Shown: positions 1-9,146 of the stretch, piece by piece | Layout of the letters: each line of letters starts with the position of its first letter | Numbering within the stretch: position 1 is the first letter of the stretch | NCBI RefSeq assembly: GCF_005280275.1 | Contig: NZ_CP040021.1 | Coordinates: 1,637,001 to 1,701,000 of the forward strand | DNA: 64,000 bases | Direction: 5' to 3' | DNA from: Salinivibrio kushneri | Lineage (GTDB): Bacteria > Pseudomonadota > Gammaproteobacteria > Enterobacterales > Vibrionaceae | Notes under the pieces: generated by a model | Seen by the model: only the letters and a program-made list of their open reading frames with translations | What the model was told of the DNA's origin: nothing | Database searches by the model: none | Position numbers and translations under genes: made by a program

Positions 1-995
1 TTAATCACCGGATTGGTTGCGCCAATCGCTAAACCGAAAAGGCACATGAAAAGCGGTGCGGCAAGGGTGTGATTAACATTGGCAATCACCATTAGGCCGA
101 GAACAAGTGGAATGGGGATTAAGATAAGCACATTTCGCGACCGGTATTTATCAATCAGGCTGCCGGAGATAACAGAACTCAACCAATGTACGGCCCCGTA
201 AAAGACGAAACTGCCCGCTAATACACCTGGCGTCCACTGTTTGGCTGCCAGAATAAAGTCCTGTTGGATAAATACGCCGGTCACCAAAAACGGCGTCACC
301 AAGGCAATGGGTATGATCATCCAAAAGCGCCAGTCGCGAATCACTTGTCGTCGGCTGGCATCACTGGCTTGGTTTTGATGGTCTGCTTCGATGCGCGTCC
401 GTTTAAGATCGGCTTTTCGGACCAGAAATAGCACCAGTGGTAAAAACACCACTAACAGGGTGGCTCCAATGAATAACCAGCTTTCTCGCCAGCCTAAAAA
501 CGCGATCAAGCCAATGACGATTGAGGGTAAAACTACCTCGCCAATGGCGACCCCACTGCCGACTAAGCTAATGGCTTTGCCTTTGTCTTGCTGGGCACGC
601 TTAATCACAGTGGCCTGTGCGATGTGAGGCAAAAAGCCTTGTCCGCAAAACCGCAATAGAAAGAACCCCACCAACAGCCCTATCACACTGTCAACGGAGT
701 ACATCAGCGCACACGCGATCATCAGTAACATGGCGAAAAAGATCAGGAGTTTGTCGACCCGTATACGATCCACCACACCACCAAAGCTAATCACCAACAC
801 ACTACTGGTCATAGTGGCAATGGCGTAGATCCCGCCGTAGGTGGCATCACTTAATAGCAGCGCCTCTTTAAGACTGCTGCCATACCAGCTGATGAAAAAC
901 GATTGGCCAATGTTGCCAAAAAAGATCGACAGAAAGCCAAAAGCAATTAACGGCCATTGGTTTTTTATCAAAATCGCATAAGATCGCGCGAACAT
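1..995 (-). CDS. MFS transporter, 3' end cut by window edge
   Basis: The minus-strand frame opens at ATG 995 (MFARSYAILIKNQWPL) and runs without a stop to base 1, so 331 residues are visible and the C-terminus lies outside. The protein is very hydrophobic, with about nine predicted membrane helices and a charged central loop around residues 185-205, the usual 6+6 layout of the major facilitator superfamily. After helix 2 comes GGVVDRIRVDKLL, which fits the MFS loop 2-3 motif. It is an inner-membrane secondary carrier; the substrate cannot be read from the sequence. It is transcribed away from the DksA-like gene, on the same strand and about 70 bp downstream of it. Confidence 0.8.
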   Translation of the reverse strand, partial: MFARSYAILIKNQWPLIAFGFLSIFFGNIGQSFFISWYGSSLKEALLLSDATYGGIYAIATMTSSVLVISFGGVVDRIRVDKLLIFFAMLLMIACALMYSVDSVIGLLVGFFLLRFCGQGFLPHIAQATVIKRAQQDKGKAISLVGSGVAIGEVVLPSIVIGLIAFLGWRESWLFIGATLLVVFLPLVLFLVRKADLKRTRIEADHQNQASDASRRQVIRDWRFWMIIPIALVTPFLVTGVFIQQDFILAAKQWTPGVLAGSFVFYGAVHWLSSVISGSLIDKYRSRNVLILIPIPLVLGLMVIANVNHTLAAPLFMCLFGLAIGATNPVI

Positions 996-1065
996 ATATT
1001 CCCATTAATAACTGATATAACCTGGTGGTGGCTCAACGAGTCGTTCTTCTCGAAGGCGCTAATAC

Positions 1066-1407
1066 TCATGCCTGTTTCTCCTCACAGGCCACACAACGTT
1101 GTGCGCAAGGATCAATTTCAAGGCGCTTCGGGTTGATCGGTTCGTCACAATCAAGACAAAACCCATAATCCTCATCTTCAATGCGCTTAATGGCTGCTCT
1201 AACCTGTAATAAGCGTTCTTTTCGACGCCTCTTTTGTTCAAGCGCCATTTGTTGGCCCTGCATCGCATCCATTCGCGACAAGCGGCCGACACTTTGTTGG
1301 TCTAGTGTAACCGTACTATCCGCCCCATTTTGTTCTCCTACCTCTAGTTCAGCCAACAGCTCGGCTTCTAGCGCGGATAACTGAGCATGAAAGTTATTAA
1401 GATCCAT
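1066..1407 (-). CDS. DksA/TraR-family C4 zinc-finger protein
   Basis: This 113-residue protein has an acidic N-terminal coiled-coil half (residues 1-75) and a C-terminal four-cysteine finger: CLDC near residue 84 and CVAC near residue 105, followed by a short tail. That is the DksA/TraR architecture. Family members bind the RNA polymerase secondary channel and modulate initiation, but this one is shorter than DksA (about 150 residues). It resembles the YbiI/TraR-like group whose role is less clear. The start is ATG 1407. The divergent intergenic region to the next gene contains a perfect 8-bp inverted repeat at 1462-1481. Confidence 0.85.
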   Translation of the reverse strand: MDLNNFHAQLSALEAELLAELEVGEQNGADSTVTLDQQSVGRLSRMDAMQGQQMALEQKRRRKERLLQVRAAIKRIEDEDYGFCLDCDEPINPKRLEIDPCAQRCVACEEKQA

Positions 1408-1461
1408 ACTTGAATTCCTTAGCTATCAGTATTTGCCTTAACCAGAGGCTTACTATGACAT

Positions 1462-1481
1462 TTTCCTCTATAGAGAGGAAA
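1462..1481. promoter_or_regulatory. Inverted repeat between divergent genes
   Basis: TTTCCTCT and AGAGGAAA face each other across ATAG. The repeat lies about 55 bp upstream of the DksA-like start and about 185 bp upstream of the divergent membrane-protein gene. There is no U-tract, so an operator is more likely than a terminator. The binding protein is unknown. The rest of 1408-1666 shows nothing I recognise. Confidence 0.4.
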
Positions 1482-1666
1482 TCATGCGGCTCGATACTCT
1501 CTGATAGTGATTAATAGGCAAATCCTAACTGAGTTGACGATGCTTTTTAGCGCAGGTTGGTGAGGAAGCAGGCATTCATTGGAATTTTCACACCTGCCTA
1601 ACACACAAATCGGCTGAGATGCGCTAGGCTTTGCGCCCTCTCAATATCACAGACAATAACAACAAT

Positions 1667-2689
1667 ATGAATCCAGTCATGTCAGCGCCAACCAAGATGG
1701 CGTTACGCTTCCCCAAAGGGCGATTCGCCATGTTAAGTGTGTACAGCTTTACCGGCGCCGCCATTGTGGCTTCTACCATTTTTTCCCTACTGCTTTTTTT
1801 ATCCCTTGACGATAACCCGCTGATGCAGTGGTTGTTCGGGGCACTGGCAGTGATTTTTGAAGCGGGTAAGTTTTATGCATGGTACGAGTTTGGTGAGCGC
1901 CGGGCGCACGGCAACTATGTGGGTGCCTTATCAGCCCTGGCTTTTTATCTCATTTTGGCCTTAATCTCGATTGGCGGCAGTATTGGCGGCATCAATAGTG
2001 CCACCAATGCCGCGCAAAGTGAGCAGCGCCAAGCCCAAGCGCAGATTGACGCTTATAACCGGCAAATCAACGCCATCGAGCAACAAATCACGTTGAACAA
2101 TCAAGCCGCCGAGCGTTATATCGAATTGGATAGAATTGCGACGGGTGTGGCGCGATTACAAAAAGAAAACAACCAATTACGCAAAGAGCAACAGCAGCTC
2201 GCGTTAGAGCGCGATAGCTTACCCGCGGTGGCACAGGGATCCATCTTGGGGTTGATTAGCAATCTTGCGAACACCTTGGGCGTCAGTGCCGATCAGGCCC
2301 AATCTTGGCTGGTGATTTTTCTCTCTGTGTTGCTCGATGTATTCGCCGCTTTCTTTGTCGGCGTGATTGGTGAAGAGCAGCGTTTCCGCCATTGGTATCG
2401 TCACCCACATGCCACACCCCCTACGCCTCTGAACACCAAGGAGTCTTCTCGTGTTAATGAGATAGACACGGAATCCACAACGCCTTCAGAGGTTCCTAAC
2501 GAGGATGTAGATTCGCCTTATGCCGATATCAAAGCCGCGTTAGCCGCCAAAACGTTACGTTGTAGCAAGAAAGCCGTGATGGCGGAGTATGCACTGAGCC
2601 AAGAGGCCGTCGATACCCTATTTACCCACTTACAACAACAGGGATTGGTCGCCAAAAAGCCGAACCACCATTATCACTGGGTGGGTTAA
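1667..2689 (+). CDS. Inner-membrane protein with coiled coil and C-terminal winged-helix-like domain
   Basis: I do not recognise the family. From ATG 1667 (in frame with ATG 1679 and TTG 1631; no clear ribosome site distinguishes them) the 340-residue protein shows two or three N-terminal membrane helices. A long Gln/Glu/Arg-rich coiled coil with heptad-like spacing follows (about residues 125-190), then another membrane helix (SWLVIFLSVLLDVFAAFFVG). An acidic Ser/Thr/Pro linker leads to a C-terminal stretch of about 55 residues (DIKAALAAKTLRCSKKAVM...) that looks like a small winged helix-turn-helix. A membrane-tethered regulator or scaffold is possible. The stop codon overlaps that of the convergent gene by 3 bp. 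Confidence 0.7.
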   Translation: MNPVMSAPTKMALRFPKGRFAMLSVYSFTGAAIVASTIFSLLLFLSLDDNPLMQWLFGALAVIFEAGKFYAWYEFGERRAHGNYVGALSALAFYLILALISIGGSIGGINSATNAAQSEQRQAQAQIDAYNRQINAIEQQITLNNQAAERYIELDRIATGVARLQKENNQLRKEQQQLALERDSLPAVAQGSILGLISNLANTLGVSADQAQSWLVIFLSVLLDVFAAFFVGVIGEEQRFRHWYRHPHATPPTPLNTKESSRVNEIDTESTTPSEVPNEDVDSPYADIKAALAAKTLRCSKKAVMAEYALSQEAVDTLFTHLQQQGLVAKKPNHHYHWVG

Positions 2690-3063
2690 GCCAACAGCAT
2701 CAATAGACCGCTGAGTATCATGGCGGGAAGCCCACTTAAAAACAGCCACAGTCCGAGCTTGTCATCGGGCTGTGACGATGAATCGAGCACCATCGCGTGC
2801 TGTTGAGCCGTGAGCGCCCGCTGGGTCACTGAATCACGGCACCAATAGCGGCTTTTGTAACGACTGTACGTCACAAGCCCCGCAGCCGACCAAACGAGCC
2901 CCCCGACGTAAAATGCACCATCCCCAAACGTCGTCAATGTGACCCATCCCACCTGCCATGCGCCAACCACAGCGGCACTGGCTATTGCCGTTGACACTAA
3001 CCAAACATAGAGAAAATGCACGCTTGGCGATGTTGATCCCTTCAGGCGATGCGGTGCTTTCAT
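2686..3063 (-). CDS. Small membrane protein of unknown function
   Basis: The gene encodes 125 residues. I chose ATG 3063 because AAGGAAA lies 6 bases before it; a longer frame to 3150 has no such site. Hydrophobic segments near residues 15-40 and 48-65 and a C-terminal helix (LWLFLSGLPAMILSGLLML) indicate three membrane spans. A hydrophilic loop contains CRDSVTQRALT. No family is recognised. The gene converges on the coiled-coil membrane protein, and their stop codons share three bases. Confidence 0.6.
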   Translation of the reverse strand: MKAPHRLKGSTSPSVHFLYVWLVSTAIASAAVVGAWQVGWVTLTTFGDGAFYVGGLVWSAAGLVTYSRYKSRYWCRDSVTQRALTAQQHAMVLDSSSQPDDKLGLWLFLSGLPAMILSGLLMLLA

Positions 3064-3245
3064 CGTGTTTCCTTTCTGTGTCTTAGTGAGCCACTCTGGC
3101 TGTTGATAATCCCATCTCTTTGCGGCATGGCGGTGATGTGATACAAACATCTTGTAAGTTTGTTAATCAGTACGTTACCTGACCTTTTAGCACCTTACCG
3201 ATAAAAACAATTTATAACTAAGCAAATACAACAAAAAGGTGATCT

Positions 3246-3968
3246 ATGCATAAGGCTGCACAAGAGGTGCATGCGCCTGAGGCATCACTATGGCGCGCAT
3301 TGGGCGATGTTAGTCCGCTGTGCCTCGCCGTCCTGCCTTGGGGGATACTCTGCGGTTCATTAGGGCTGCAAATGGGATTCAGTGCGCTGCAAACACAAGC
3401 CATGTCATTACTGGTTTTTGCAGGGGCGGTGCAGTTGTCTGGCACCATGATGGTGGGCAGTGCGGCGGGCTTACCAGCGGTGCTCGGTTCCACACTGGTG
3501 ATTAGCGCACGGCACCTTCTCTATGGTGCCCACTTTCGTCAGTACATTACGCCGTTGCCGCTTAAATGGCGTCTCGGCCTCGGCTTTTTACTGACCGATG
3601 AAATGTATGCGCTTTCAACCGCACACACCAGCAAACATGGTAGATTTTCTAAACACTACGCCCTGTATACGGGCGCCGCGTTTTATATCGGTTGGAACCT
3701 TGCCACCTTGGCGGGGATTCTAGCGGGCTCTCAGCTGAAAGCTTTGGAAGCCATCGGGCTCGACTTTGCCATTGCGGCCACCTTTATCGCCCTGACCGTA
3801 CCCAGTATAAAAACCCGTCCCGTGCTACTTTGTGCCTTGGCAAGCGGTATCAGTATGCTGCTGTTCACCTATTACCACATCCCTAACGCATTAATCATTG
3901 CAACTGGCGTAGGTATGGTCGCAGGGCTAATGGCTGAGTCGCTAACGACACGGAGGGCATCAACATGA
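3246..3968 (+). CDS. azlC: AzlC-family branched-chain amino acid exporter, large subunit
   Basis: This 240-residue, multi-span protein has the AzlC features: an N-terminal LAVLPWGILCGSLGLQMGF segment, the SALQTQAMSLLVFAGAVQL stretch, and LLTDEMYALS in the middle. AzlC with the small subunit AzlD forms an inner-membrane exporter of branched-chain amino acids and analogues (YgaZH in E. coli). AAGGTGAT directly precedes ATG 3246. The 3' end overlaps azlD by 4 bp (ATGA), so the two are translationally coupled. The length is normal for the family. Confidence 0.9.
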   Translation: MHKAAQEVHAPEASLWRALGDVSPLCLAVLPWGILCGSLGLQMGFSALQTQAMSLLVFAGAVQLSGTMMVGSAAGLPAVLGSTLVISARHLLYGAHFRQYITPLPLKWRLGLGFLLTDEMYALSTAHTSKHGRFSKHYALYTGAAFYIGWNLATLAGILAGSQLKALEAIGLDFAIAATFIALTVPSIKTRPVLLCALASGISMLLFTYYHIPNALIIATGVGMVAGLMAESLTTRRAST

Positions 3969-4285
3969 GTTACTGGTTAATCATCGTCGCCATGGCGCTG
4001 ATCACCTTCTCAGTGCGTTATCTGCTACTGGCGCGTAGCATCCCTGTGCGCATTGGTCCGCGGTTGCAACGACTCCTTACCTACTCGGCCCCGGCGGTTC
4101 TAACCGCGTTATGGGTACCGATTGTCTTCTTTCCCGAGGATAAGCTGGCTATTTCGACCACCAATCCTTATTTACTGGGTGCTTTAGTCGCGATCGGTTT
4201 AGCCTGTACCCGCCTGTCGACCTTATTAGTGGTCGGACTATCGATTGGCTTTTTTGTTGCTCTTCAGCTGTGGGTTCTGGGATAA
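3965..4285 (+). CDS. azlD: AzlD-family branched-chain amino acid exporter, small subunit
   Basis: The protein has 106 residues with four hydrophobic segments (SYWLIIVAMALITFSVRYLL at the start), matching AzlD/YgaH, the small partner of AzlC. The motif RLLTYSAPAVLTALWVP is typical. It overlaps azlC by 4 bp and is followed by a stem-loop at 4324-4353, so the two genes form a complete operon. Confidence 0.88.
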   Translation: MSYWLIIVAMALITFSVRYLLLARSIPVRIGPRLQRLLTYSAPAVLTALWVPIVFFPEDKLAISTTNPYLLGALVAIGLACTRLSTLLVVGLSIGFFVALQLWVLG

Positions 4286-4323
4286 ATAGCGATAATAAAC
4301 CAACCAGTGCGATGCCACCATAG

Positions 4324-4353
4324 CAAGAGGCAGGGTCATCAGCCTGCCTCTTG
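4324..4353 (+). terminator. Stem-loop terminator after azlCD
   Basis: An 11-bp perfect stem, CAAGAGGCAGG / CCTGCCTCTTG, has an 8-base loop and is followed by GGTTTATT. The U-tract is weak. A second hairpin, GCCTCT/AGAGGC at 4363-4380, could serve the convergent minus-strand gene. Confidence 0.6.
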
Positions 4354-4413
4354 GGTTTATTCGCCTCTCGGCTCAGAGGCTAATGAATTTATAATTGATT
4401 GAGTAACCGTTGG

Positions 4414-4689
4414 TTATGCTGTGTTCTGCGCCCGTTGTTGCACGCGCGAGACATGGACTAGGCCCATCAATTTGATACTCGGCTTCAGTAACAATTGCGC
4501 GCTACCCACAATAAACAACCATGTTCCGCTTTCTATTAACGCATCATTGAGAAAAAAGAAGCTCCCGATCAAAAACCAAATCGCAATTAGCAAATCGTTA
4601 AATGCCCCCAACGCTTCATAGCGACGCTGGATCACCAAATGCTTATTACCAATATCAATATCCAGTTCTGGGCCATTGCGCTGTATCAT
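4414..4689 (-). CDS. YrhK-like domain membrane protein
   Basis: The gene encodes 91 residues from ATG 4689, chosen because GAGGAGG sits 5 bases upstream. The sequence DIDIGNKHLVIQRRYEALGAFNDLLIAIWFLIGS followed by a second hydrophobic stretch and SIKLMGLVHVSR matches the YrhK-like domain: two transmembrane helices preceded by a short soluble segment. The function of the family is unknown. It is followed upstream by another small membrane-protein gene on the same strand. Confidence 0.7.
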   Translation of the reverse strand: MIQRNGPELDIDIGNKHLVIQRRYEALGAFNDLLIAIWFLIGSFFFLNDALIESGTWLFIVGSAQLLLKPSIKLMGLVHVSRVQQRAQNTA

Positions 4690-4743
4690 CTTGCCTCCTC
4701 TGGACCTTGGTATTAACAATCAGGCGTTAAATGGTTTGTGGCA

Positions 4744-4977
4744 TTAACAATCAAGGTGTTGCCGTTTAATGCCTAGCATGGTTATCACCATGTTGACAAC
4801 AAACATGACTGCACTCAATCCTAAAAACAACCAGGCTAGCGGGATGAATGCGAACGGTTCGTTTGGACTGCCGTTGGCAGCAATGTGTGGCGTGGAAAGG
4901 TTGAAGGCGAGCAGGCAACCCGTGCCGATGAGGAAGAGGATAAACGAGGTACGAAAGTGTCGCAGTAGGGTTAACAT
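4744..4977 (-). CDS. Small two-helix membrane protein
   Basis: The protein has 77 residues from ATG 4977, preceded by AAAAAGG at good spacing. The frame is open up to 5058, but that extension would run into the terminator of the upstream chemoreceptor gene, so the shorter form is preferred. Two hydrophobic segments (SFILFLIGTGCLLAFNL and FIPLAWLFLGLSAVMFVVNMVI) flank a short loop. No family is recognised. Confidence 0.55.
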   Translation of the reverse strand: MLTLLRHFRTSFILFLIGTGCLLAFNLSTPHIAANGSPNEPFAFIPLAWLFLGLSAVMFVVNMVITMLGIKRQHLDC

Positions 4978-5063
4978 AAAACCTTTTTCTGTTGCTTCAG
5001 TATCCTTTAGGACTGAGTACCACAGCAAAAGTTCCATTCCTCTCACATTTTTTTTCAAAAAAA

Positions 5064-5093
5064 CCGCTACCTTGCATGATGCGTGGGTAGCGG
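5064..5093 (-). terminator. Rho-independent terminator of the chemoreceptor gene
   Basis: The 8-bp stem CCGCTACC/GGTAGCGG is followed on the minus strand by seven U residues. It lies 33 bp after the stop of the 5126-7009 gene. Confidence 0.85.
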
Positions 5094-5125
5094 CTGATTC
5101 ATTTAGCGTCTTGGTCGACGGTGCA

Positions 5126-7009
5126 TCAAAGCTTGTACGTCGATACCTTGTCGCTCAGCTGTGTTGCCTGACTACGCAGATTATCCGCCTCTTGCGAGGT
5201 ATCGTTAGCACTGCTTACCAGGTGCTCAGACACATCTTTGATAGAGGTGATGTTTTGTGTGATTTCACTTGTCACATGGGTTTGCTCTTCTGCCGCGGTC
5301 GCGATCTGCGTCGCCATATCACTGATCTGATTGACCGCTGCATCAATCTCACTCAGAGCTGCCGTTGCTTTATCCACATCAGACACAGAATCGCCCGCCA
5401 ACACTGAGCTGCTTTCCATGGTCGATACCGCGCTTGCCGTCGTGGTTTGCAACGTCTCAATCGTGGATTTAATTTCTTCGGTCGAAGCATGGGTACGCTG
5501 CGACAGAATACGCACCTCGTCAGCGACGACGGCAAAGCCTCGCCCTTGCTCACCCGCACGCGCTGCCTCAATGGCCGCGTTGAGTGCAAGCAAGTTGGTT
5601 TGCTCCGCAATCCCTTGAATGGTCGACAGTACCGTCGAAATCTCCTGCGAGTGTTTATCTAGTTCGGCAACAATAGTGCTGGCTTGTTTCAACTCATCTG
5701 ACAACCGAGTGATCGATGTTTTGGTATTTTCAACCACCGCACGCCCATTATCAGTACTCGCGGTCGATTCTTGCGCCGTATTCGCGGTGTGTTCAGCATG
5801 CGAGGCGATCTCTTGTGTCGCAGAGGCCAACTCGGTGACGGCGGTGGCCACCATGGTCACTTCTTGCTGCTGCTGATTAATGTCATCCACGTTGCGGCGT
5901 GCCCGTTCCGTACTGCTGTCCGACTGCGACGTGAGTTGGTCGGCTTGCTCGCGAATATGGCTAATCAACTGATGCATACTCCCCACAAAGGTGTTGAAGT
6001 TTTTCGCCAGTTGCCCCACTTCATCTTCACTTTCAACGTCAATGCGTTGAGTCAGATCACCGCTACCATGGGCAATTTGCTCGAGGGCATTAGAGACATT
6101 GGTCAACGGTCTAAATAGAATATTCACCAGCAGATTGAACAGCAGCGTACAGGCAATAACCACTGCAATTGTCACCGCAATTTGCCCCCAGACTGCATCA
6201 AACAGTGGCGCGACTAAGGAGTCATAGTTAATCACGGTGACAGTGATTAACCCGGTCTCTTTGATGGGTTTGGCATATACCACACTTTCTTCCCCACCCA
6301 CGTCGGCCATCACACTTTCACCGGAATTCATGGCGGACTTCACCGTACTAAAAGACAAGCCTAGCTGGTTAATTGGCTCCTTGAGTAAGTCGGTGTTCGC
6401 GTGGGTAAAAATATTGCCTTCGCTGTTGGCGATAAACATATAGCCATTACCCGGCAAGATCACCTTCTCGAGACCTTCGATAATGTCACCAATTTCAACA
6501 TCCGCCCCGAGTACCAAGGTGTCGCCGTTGAACTGGAGCGCTTTACCTAACGACACCACATTGGCGCCGGTTGCCGCTGCAACCGTCGGATTATCCATAA
6601 ACACACTCGACGGGTCCGCTTTGGCGTTGATATACCAACCCCACTTACGCGGATCGTCATTACCCGGCGGTAGTACAACGCCATTCGCGTTATCCTGGCT
6701 GCCATCTGGGTAGGCGAGGAAGACGTTGTCAAAGCCACCCGCATCGCGCACTTGCTTAAGGTGGGTGACCATATTGTTCTCATCGGCCTCGCTGGTCAGT
6801 GAGGTCATCGCACGCTCTTTTGAAGCAACCCAGTCAGACACATATTGATTGTATGATGCCGTGGTACTTTCCAGCCGCTGTGCCACTTCGGTGTCCAACC
6901 GGGCAAGTGATGCACGAAACGATAACGCTTCAACGAGCAAACCACCGATAATGATGGCCATACTCGCCGACAGCGCGAGCTTGTGTTTGAGGGAGAGTTT
7001 TTTAAACAT
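5126..7009 (-). CDS. Methyl-accepting chemotaxis protein with Cache-type sensor
   Basis: This is a 627-residue chemoreceptor. It has a membrane helix at about residues 10-30 and a periplasmic region of about 240 residues of dCache type ([37 protein letters not shown]). A second membrane helix lies near 278-298, a HAMP domain near 300-352, and the cytoplasmic signalling domain runs to the end. The hairpin tip [20 protein letters not shown], which contacts CheA and CheW, is intact. There is no C-terminal CheR-docking pentapeptide. Ligands of such Cache sensors are usually small amino acids or organic acids; the ligand here is not readable. The gene is monocistronic with its own terminator. Confidence 0.92.
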   Translation of the reverse strand: MFKKLSLKHKLALSASMAIIIGGLLVEALSFRASLARLDTEVAQRLESTTASYNQYVSDWVASKERAMTSLTSEADENNMVTHLKQVRDAGGFDNVFLAYPDGSQDNANGVVLPPGNDDPRKWGWYINAKADPSSVFMDNPTVAAATGANVVSLGKALQFNGDTLVLGADVEIGDIIEGLEKVILPGNGYMFIANSEGNIFTHANTDLLKEPINQLGLSFSTVKSAMNSGESVMADVGGEESVVYAKPIKETGLITVTVINYDSLVAPLFDAVWGQIAVTIAVVIACTLLFNLLVNILFRPLTNVSNALEQIAHGSGDLTQRIDVESEDEVGQLAKNFNTFVGSMHQLISHIREQADQLTSQSDSSTERARRNVDDINQQQQEVTMVATAVTELASATQEIASHAEHTANTAQESTASTDNGRAVVENTKTSITRLSDELKQASTIVAELDKHSQEISTVLSTIQGIAEQTNLLALNAAIEAARAGEQGRGFAVVADEVRILSQRTHASTEEIKSTIETLQTTTASAVSTMESSSVLAGDSVSDVDKATAALSEIDAAVNQISDMATQIATAAEEQTHVTSEITQNITSIKDVSEHLVSSANDTSQEADNLRSQATQLSDKVSTYKL

Positions 7010-7135
7010 AACTGCCTTGTTTGTGTGTCATAGTGTTTTAATAATGATTTTAGTAAAACAGCGTTATTTGCCACCCGCAAAATAAGCGCCATACAACTGA
7101 TAGGTATATCACAACAATTGTGTAAGAGAATTACT

Positions 7136-7212
7136 CAAGCTGTTGTCAACAGGCGATAAAATAACCAAGGTTATGCAACGCCTCTGGCGTTAAGCCTCTA
7201 GGCAACGGCTTG
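7136..7212 (+). promoter_or_regulatory. Structured leader RNA, possible c-di-GMP-I (GEMM-like) aptamer
   Basis: In the 371-base gap upstream of the receiver-HD-GYP gene, CAAGCTGTTG (7136-7145) and CAACGGCTTG (7203-7212) can pair over 10 bp (one G-U), enclosing two helices. The first is AGGCG (7151-7155) with CGCCT (7179-7183), topped by an ATAAC/GTTAT hairpin. GCAACGCCTCTGGC (7175-7188) resembles the conserved GCAAAGCCTCCGGC block of the GEMM-I class, and TAGGCAACGG resembles its 3' block. A competing AACGCC-TCT-GGCGTT hairpin is also possible. The match is incomplete, with no GNRA loop, so the call is tentative. The rest of 7010-7380 shows nothing else. Confidence 0.33.
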
Positions 7213-7380
7213 TCAATGCCAAGGCTAGCAGCCCAGTTAGCTCAGATACTGCGCCAGATCAGAGAACGGTAACAAACCCAAGGAAAGTCACTTAACTATC
7301 AATCACTCCCTCCTCGCAACTTTGAAAGTCCTAAACTACGCTTTAACTAACTGAGATAAACGCGAATAGGGGCGAAGTGA

Positions 7381-8925
7381 ATGGACTTGTTTGCAGATCA
7401 ACGTGACGGCGCATCTCCCAAGTCTCATGAGACCAATTCAGCATCTGGTGCAGCGCCATGGCGTATACTGCTGATTGATGACGATGATCTGATGCATGAA
7501 GTCACACGGCTTGCGCTAACGGGGTTCACGTTTCAAGGACGTCCTCTAGAAATTCTATCGGCTCTGTCTGGGCAGGAAGCTAGAGAGATTCTCGAAAAAG
7601 AAGCTGATATTGCGCTCGCATTGGTTGATGTAGTCATGGAAACCGAACATGCGGGCTTAGACTTAGTTCGCTACATACGCGACGAGAAAAATGACCACGT
7701 GATCCGCTTGGTATTGCGCACCGGACAAGCCGGCCAAGCACCAGAAGATCGGGTGATCCGCGAATACGACATTGATGATTACAAAGAAAAAACGGAGCTG
7801 ACAACCCAGAAGCTCAAAACCCTGCTTTATTCGATGCTCCGCTCTTATCGTGACTTGTGCATGATTGAGGAGCAAAAACAGGGGCTCAAACGGGTGATTG
7901 AGGCCTCTGCAAACGTTCAGAACACCACCAATTTGCAACACTATGCCACCGCGGTGTTGGAGCAATTAACCTCTCTCCTTCACATTCATGACTCCGCGTT
8001 TTATTGCGTGGTACAACCGCGACCCGGTGCTGAAGAGTCACGTGCGCTGACGTTGGCGGCGACGGGAGAATACGTCGACTGTTACAGTGAATGTGCGTTT
8101 GAGAAGTTACCTAAAATCGTCTCAGAGCGATGCCAGCAAGCACTCGATGAACAACAAAGCATTCAGTTTGAGAATGGCTTTGTCCTTTTTCATCGCGACG
8201 ATGAAGATGTCGAGTTTTTATTGTACGTCAATCATGCCACAACGCTCTCTGAGCTGGACCAACAGCTGCTTAAGATCTATATGCAGAATATAGGCCTGAC
8301 ATTCGAAAACTTAAGCCTTATGGTCGATTTGCGTGAGACCTCGAAAGAATTGGTCTACAACCTAGCCAATGCAGTCGAAGCGCGCAGTAAAGAAACCGGT
8401 GCCCATGTGCAACGGGTGTCTTTGTTCTGTGAAAAGTTAGGGCAACTCTATGGTCTGGACGAGCACAAAACCATGCTGCTCAAACACGGCTCCCCACTTC
8501 ATGATGTCGGTAAAGTCGCTATCCCAGACGCGATTTTACACAAGCCGGGAAAACTCGATGCGGATGAATGGGAAACGATGAAAAAGCATGTCGAATACGG
8601 CGTCGAAATTCTCAGCCACTCCAAACGGCGCTTGATCGTCGAAGCCAAAGAGATTGCTGCCACCCACCACGAGAAATGGGATGGAACGGGTTACCCCAAT
8701 CACCTCGAAGGCGAATCCATCCCAATTAGTGGCCGAATTTCAGCACTGGCCGATGTATTCGATGCCCTTGGCTCAAAGCGGTCGTACAAGGAAGCATGGA
8801 CGGATGATGATATTCGCCAAGAGCTGATCGCCCAGCGCGGCAAGCATTTTGAGCCCAAACTGGTCGATTTACTCCTTGAGCATTGGGACGACTTTGTCGC
8901 TATTCGTGCTGAATACCCAGATTAG
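7381..8925 (+). CDS. Response regulator: receiver + DUF3369 + HD-GYP phosphodiesterase
   Basis: The protein has 514 residues. An N-terminal receiver domain (about 28-150) contains the acidic pocket LIDDDDLMHE and the phospho-acceptor Asp near residue 83 (ALVDVV). A DUF3369 domain follows (about 160-310), then an HD-GYP domain with HDVGK and the GTGYPNHLEG loop, so the catalytic residues for c-di-GMP hydrolysis are present. Phosphorylation, presumably by the two kinases encoded next, would control c-di-GMP turnover. AGGGGCGA precedes ATG 7381. A terminator follows directly, so this gene is its own transcription unit within the cluster. Confidence 0.92.
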   Translation: MDLFADQRDGASPKSHETNSASGAAPWRILLIDDDDLMHEVTRLALTGFTFQGRPLEILSALSGQEAREILEKEADIALALVDVVMETEHAGLDLVRYIRDEKNDHVIRLVLRTGQAGQAPEDRVIREYDIDDYKEKTELTTQKLKTLLYSMLRSYRDLCMIEEQKQGLKRVIEASANVQNTTNLQHYATAVLEQLTSLLHIHDSAFYCVVQPRPGAEESRALTLAATGEYVDCYSECAFEKLPKIVSERCQQALDEQQSIQFENGFVLFHRDDEDVEFLLYVNHATTLSELDQQLLKIYMQNIGLTFENLSLMVDLRETSKELVYNLANAVEARSKETGAHVQRVSLFCEKLGQLYGLDEHKTMLLKHGSPLHDVGKVAIPDAILHKPGKLDADEWETMKKHVEYGVEILSHSKRRLIVEAKEIAATHHEKWDGTGYPNHLEGESIPISGRISALADVFDALGSKRSYKEAWTDDDIRQELIAQRGKHFEPKLVDLLLEHWDDFVAIRAEYPD

Positions 8926-8929
8926 CCAT

Positions 8930-8949
8930 GGCCCTTAACGGGCCTTTTT
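8930..8949 (+). terminator. Rho-independent terminator
   Basis: GGCCC-TTAAC-GGGCC is followed by TTTTT, 5 bases after the stop of the receiver-HD-GYP gene. Confidence 0.85.
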
Positions 8950-9146
8950 ATGACCACACTTTTTATTTCAGAGGCGTTTCGCGACGCGACGTCAGTTATT
9001 CGTCTGCCTACGCCATCACGGTGTACAACCATGGTGACATTTCATCCATGCTATAAATCACGCGCCCTAGTCACCACTCCTTACGGTGAGGGCCGTTTTT
9101 TCTTCTACACTTACCGTATCCGTCCCGACTTACGCGCTTAACACGT

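Noticed and set aside
9060-9110. Terminator before the first histidine kinase (ACTCCTTACGGTGAGG then TTTTTT)
   Set aside because: The arms do not pair beyond 3-4 bp; the T-run alone is not enough.
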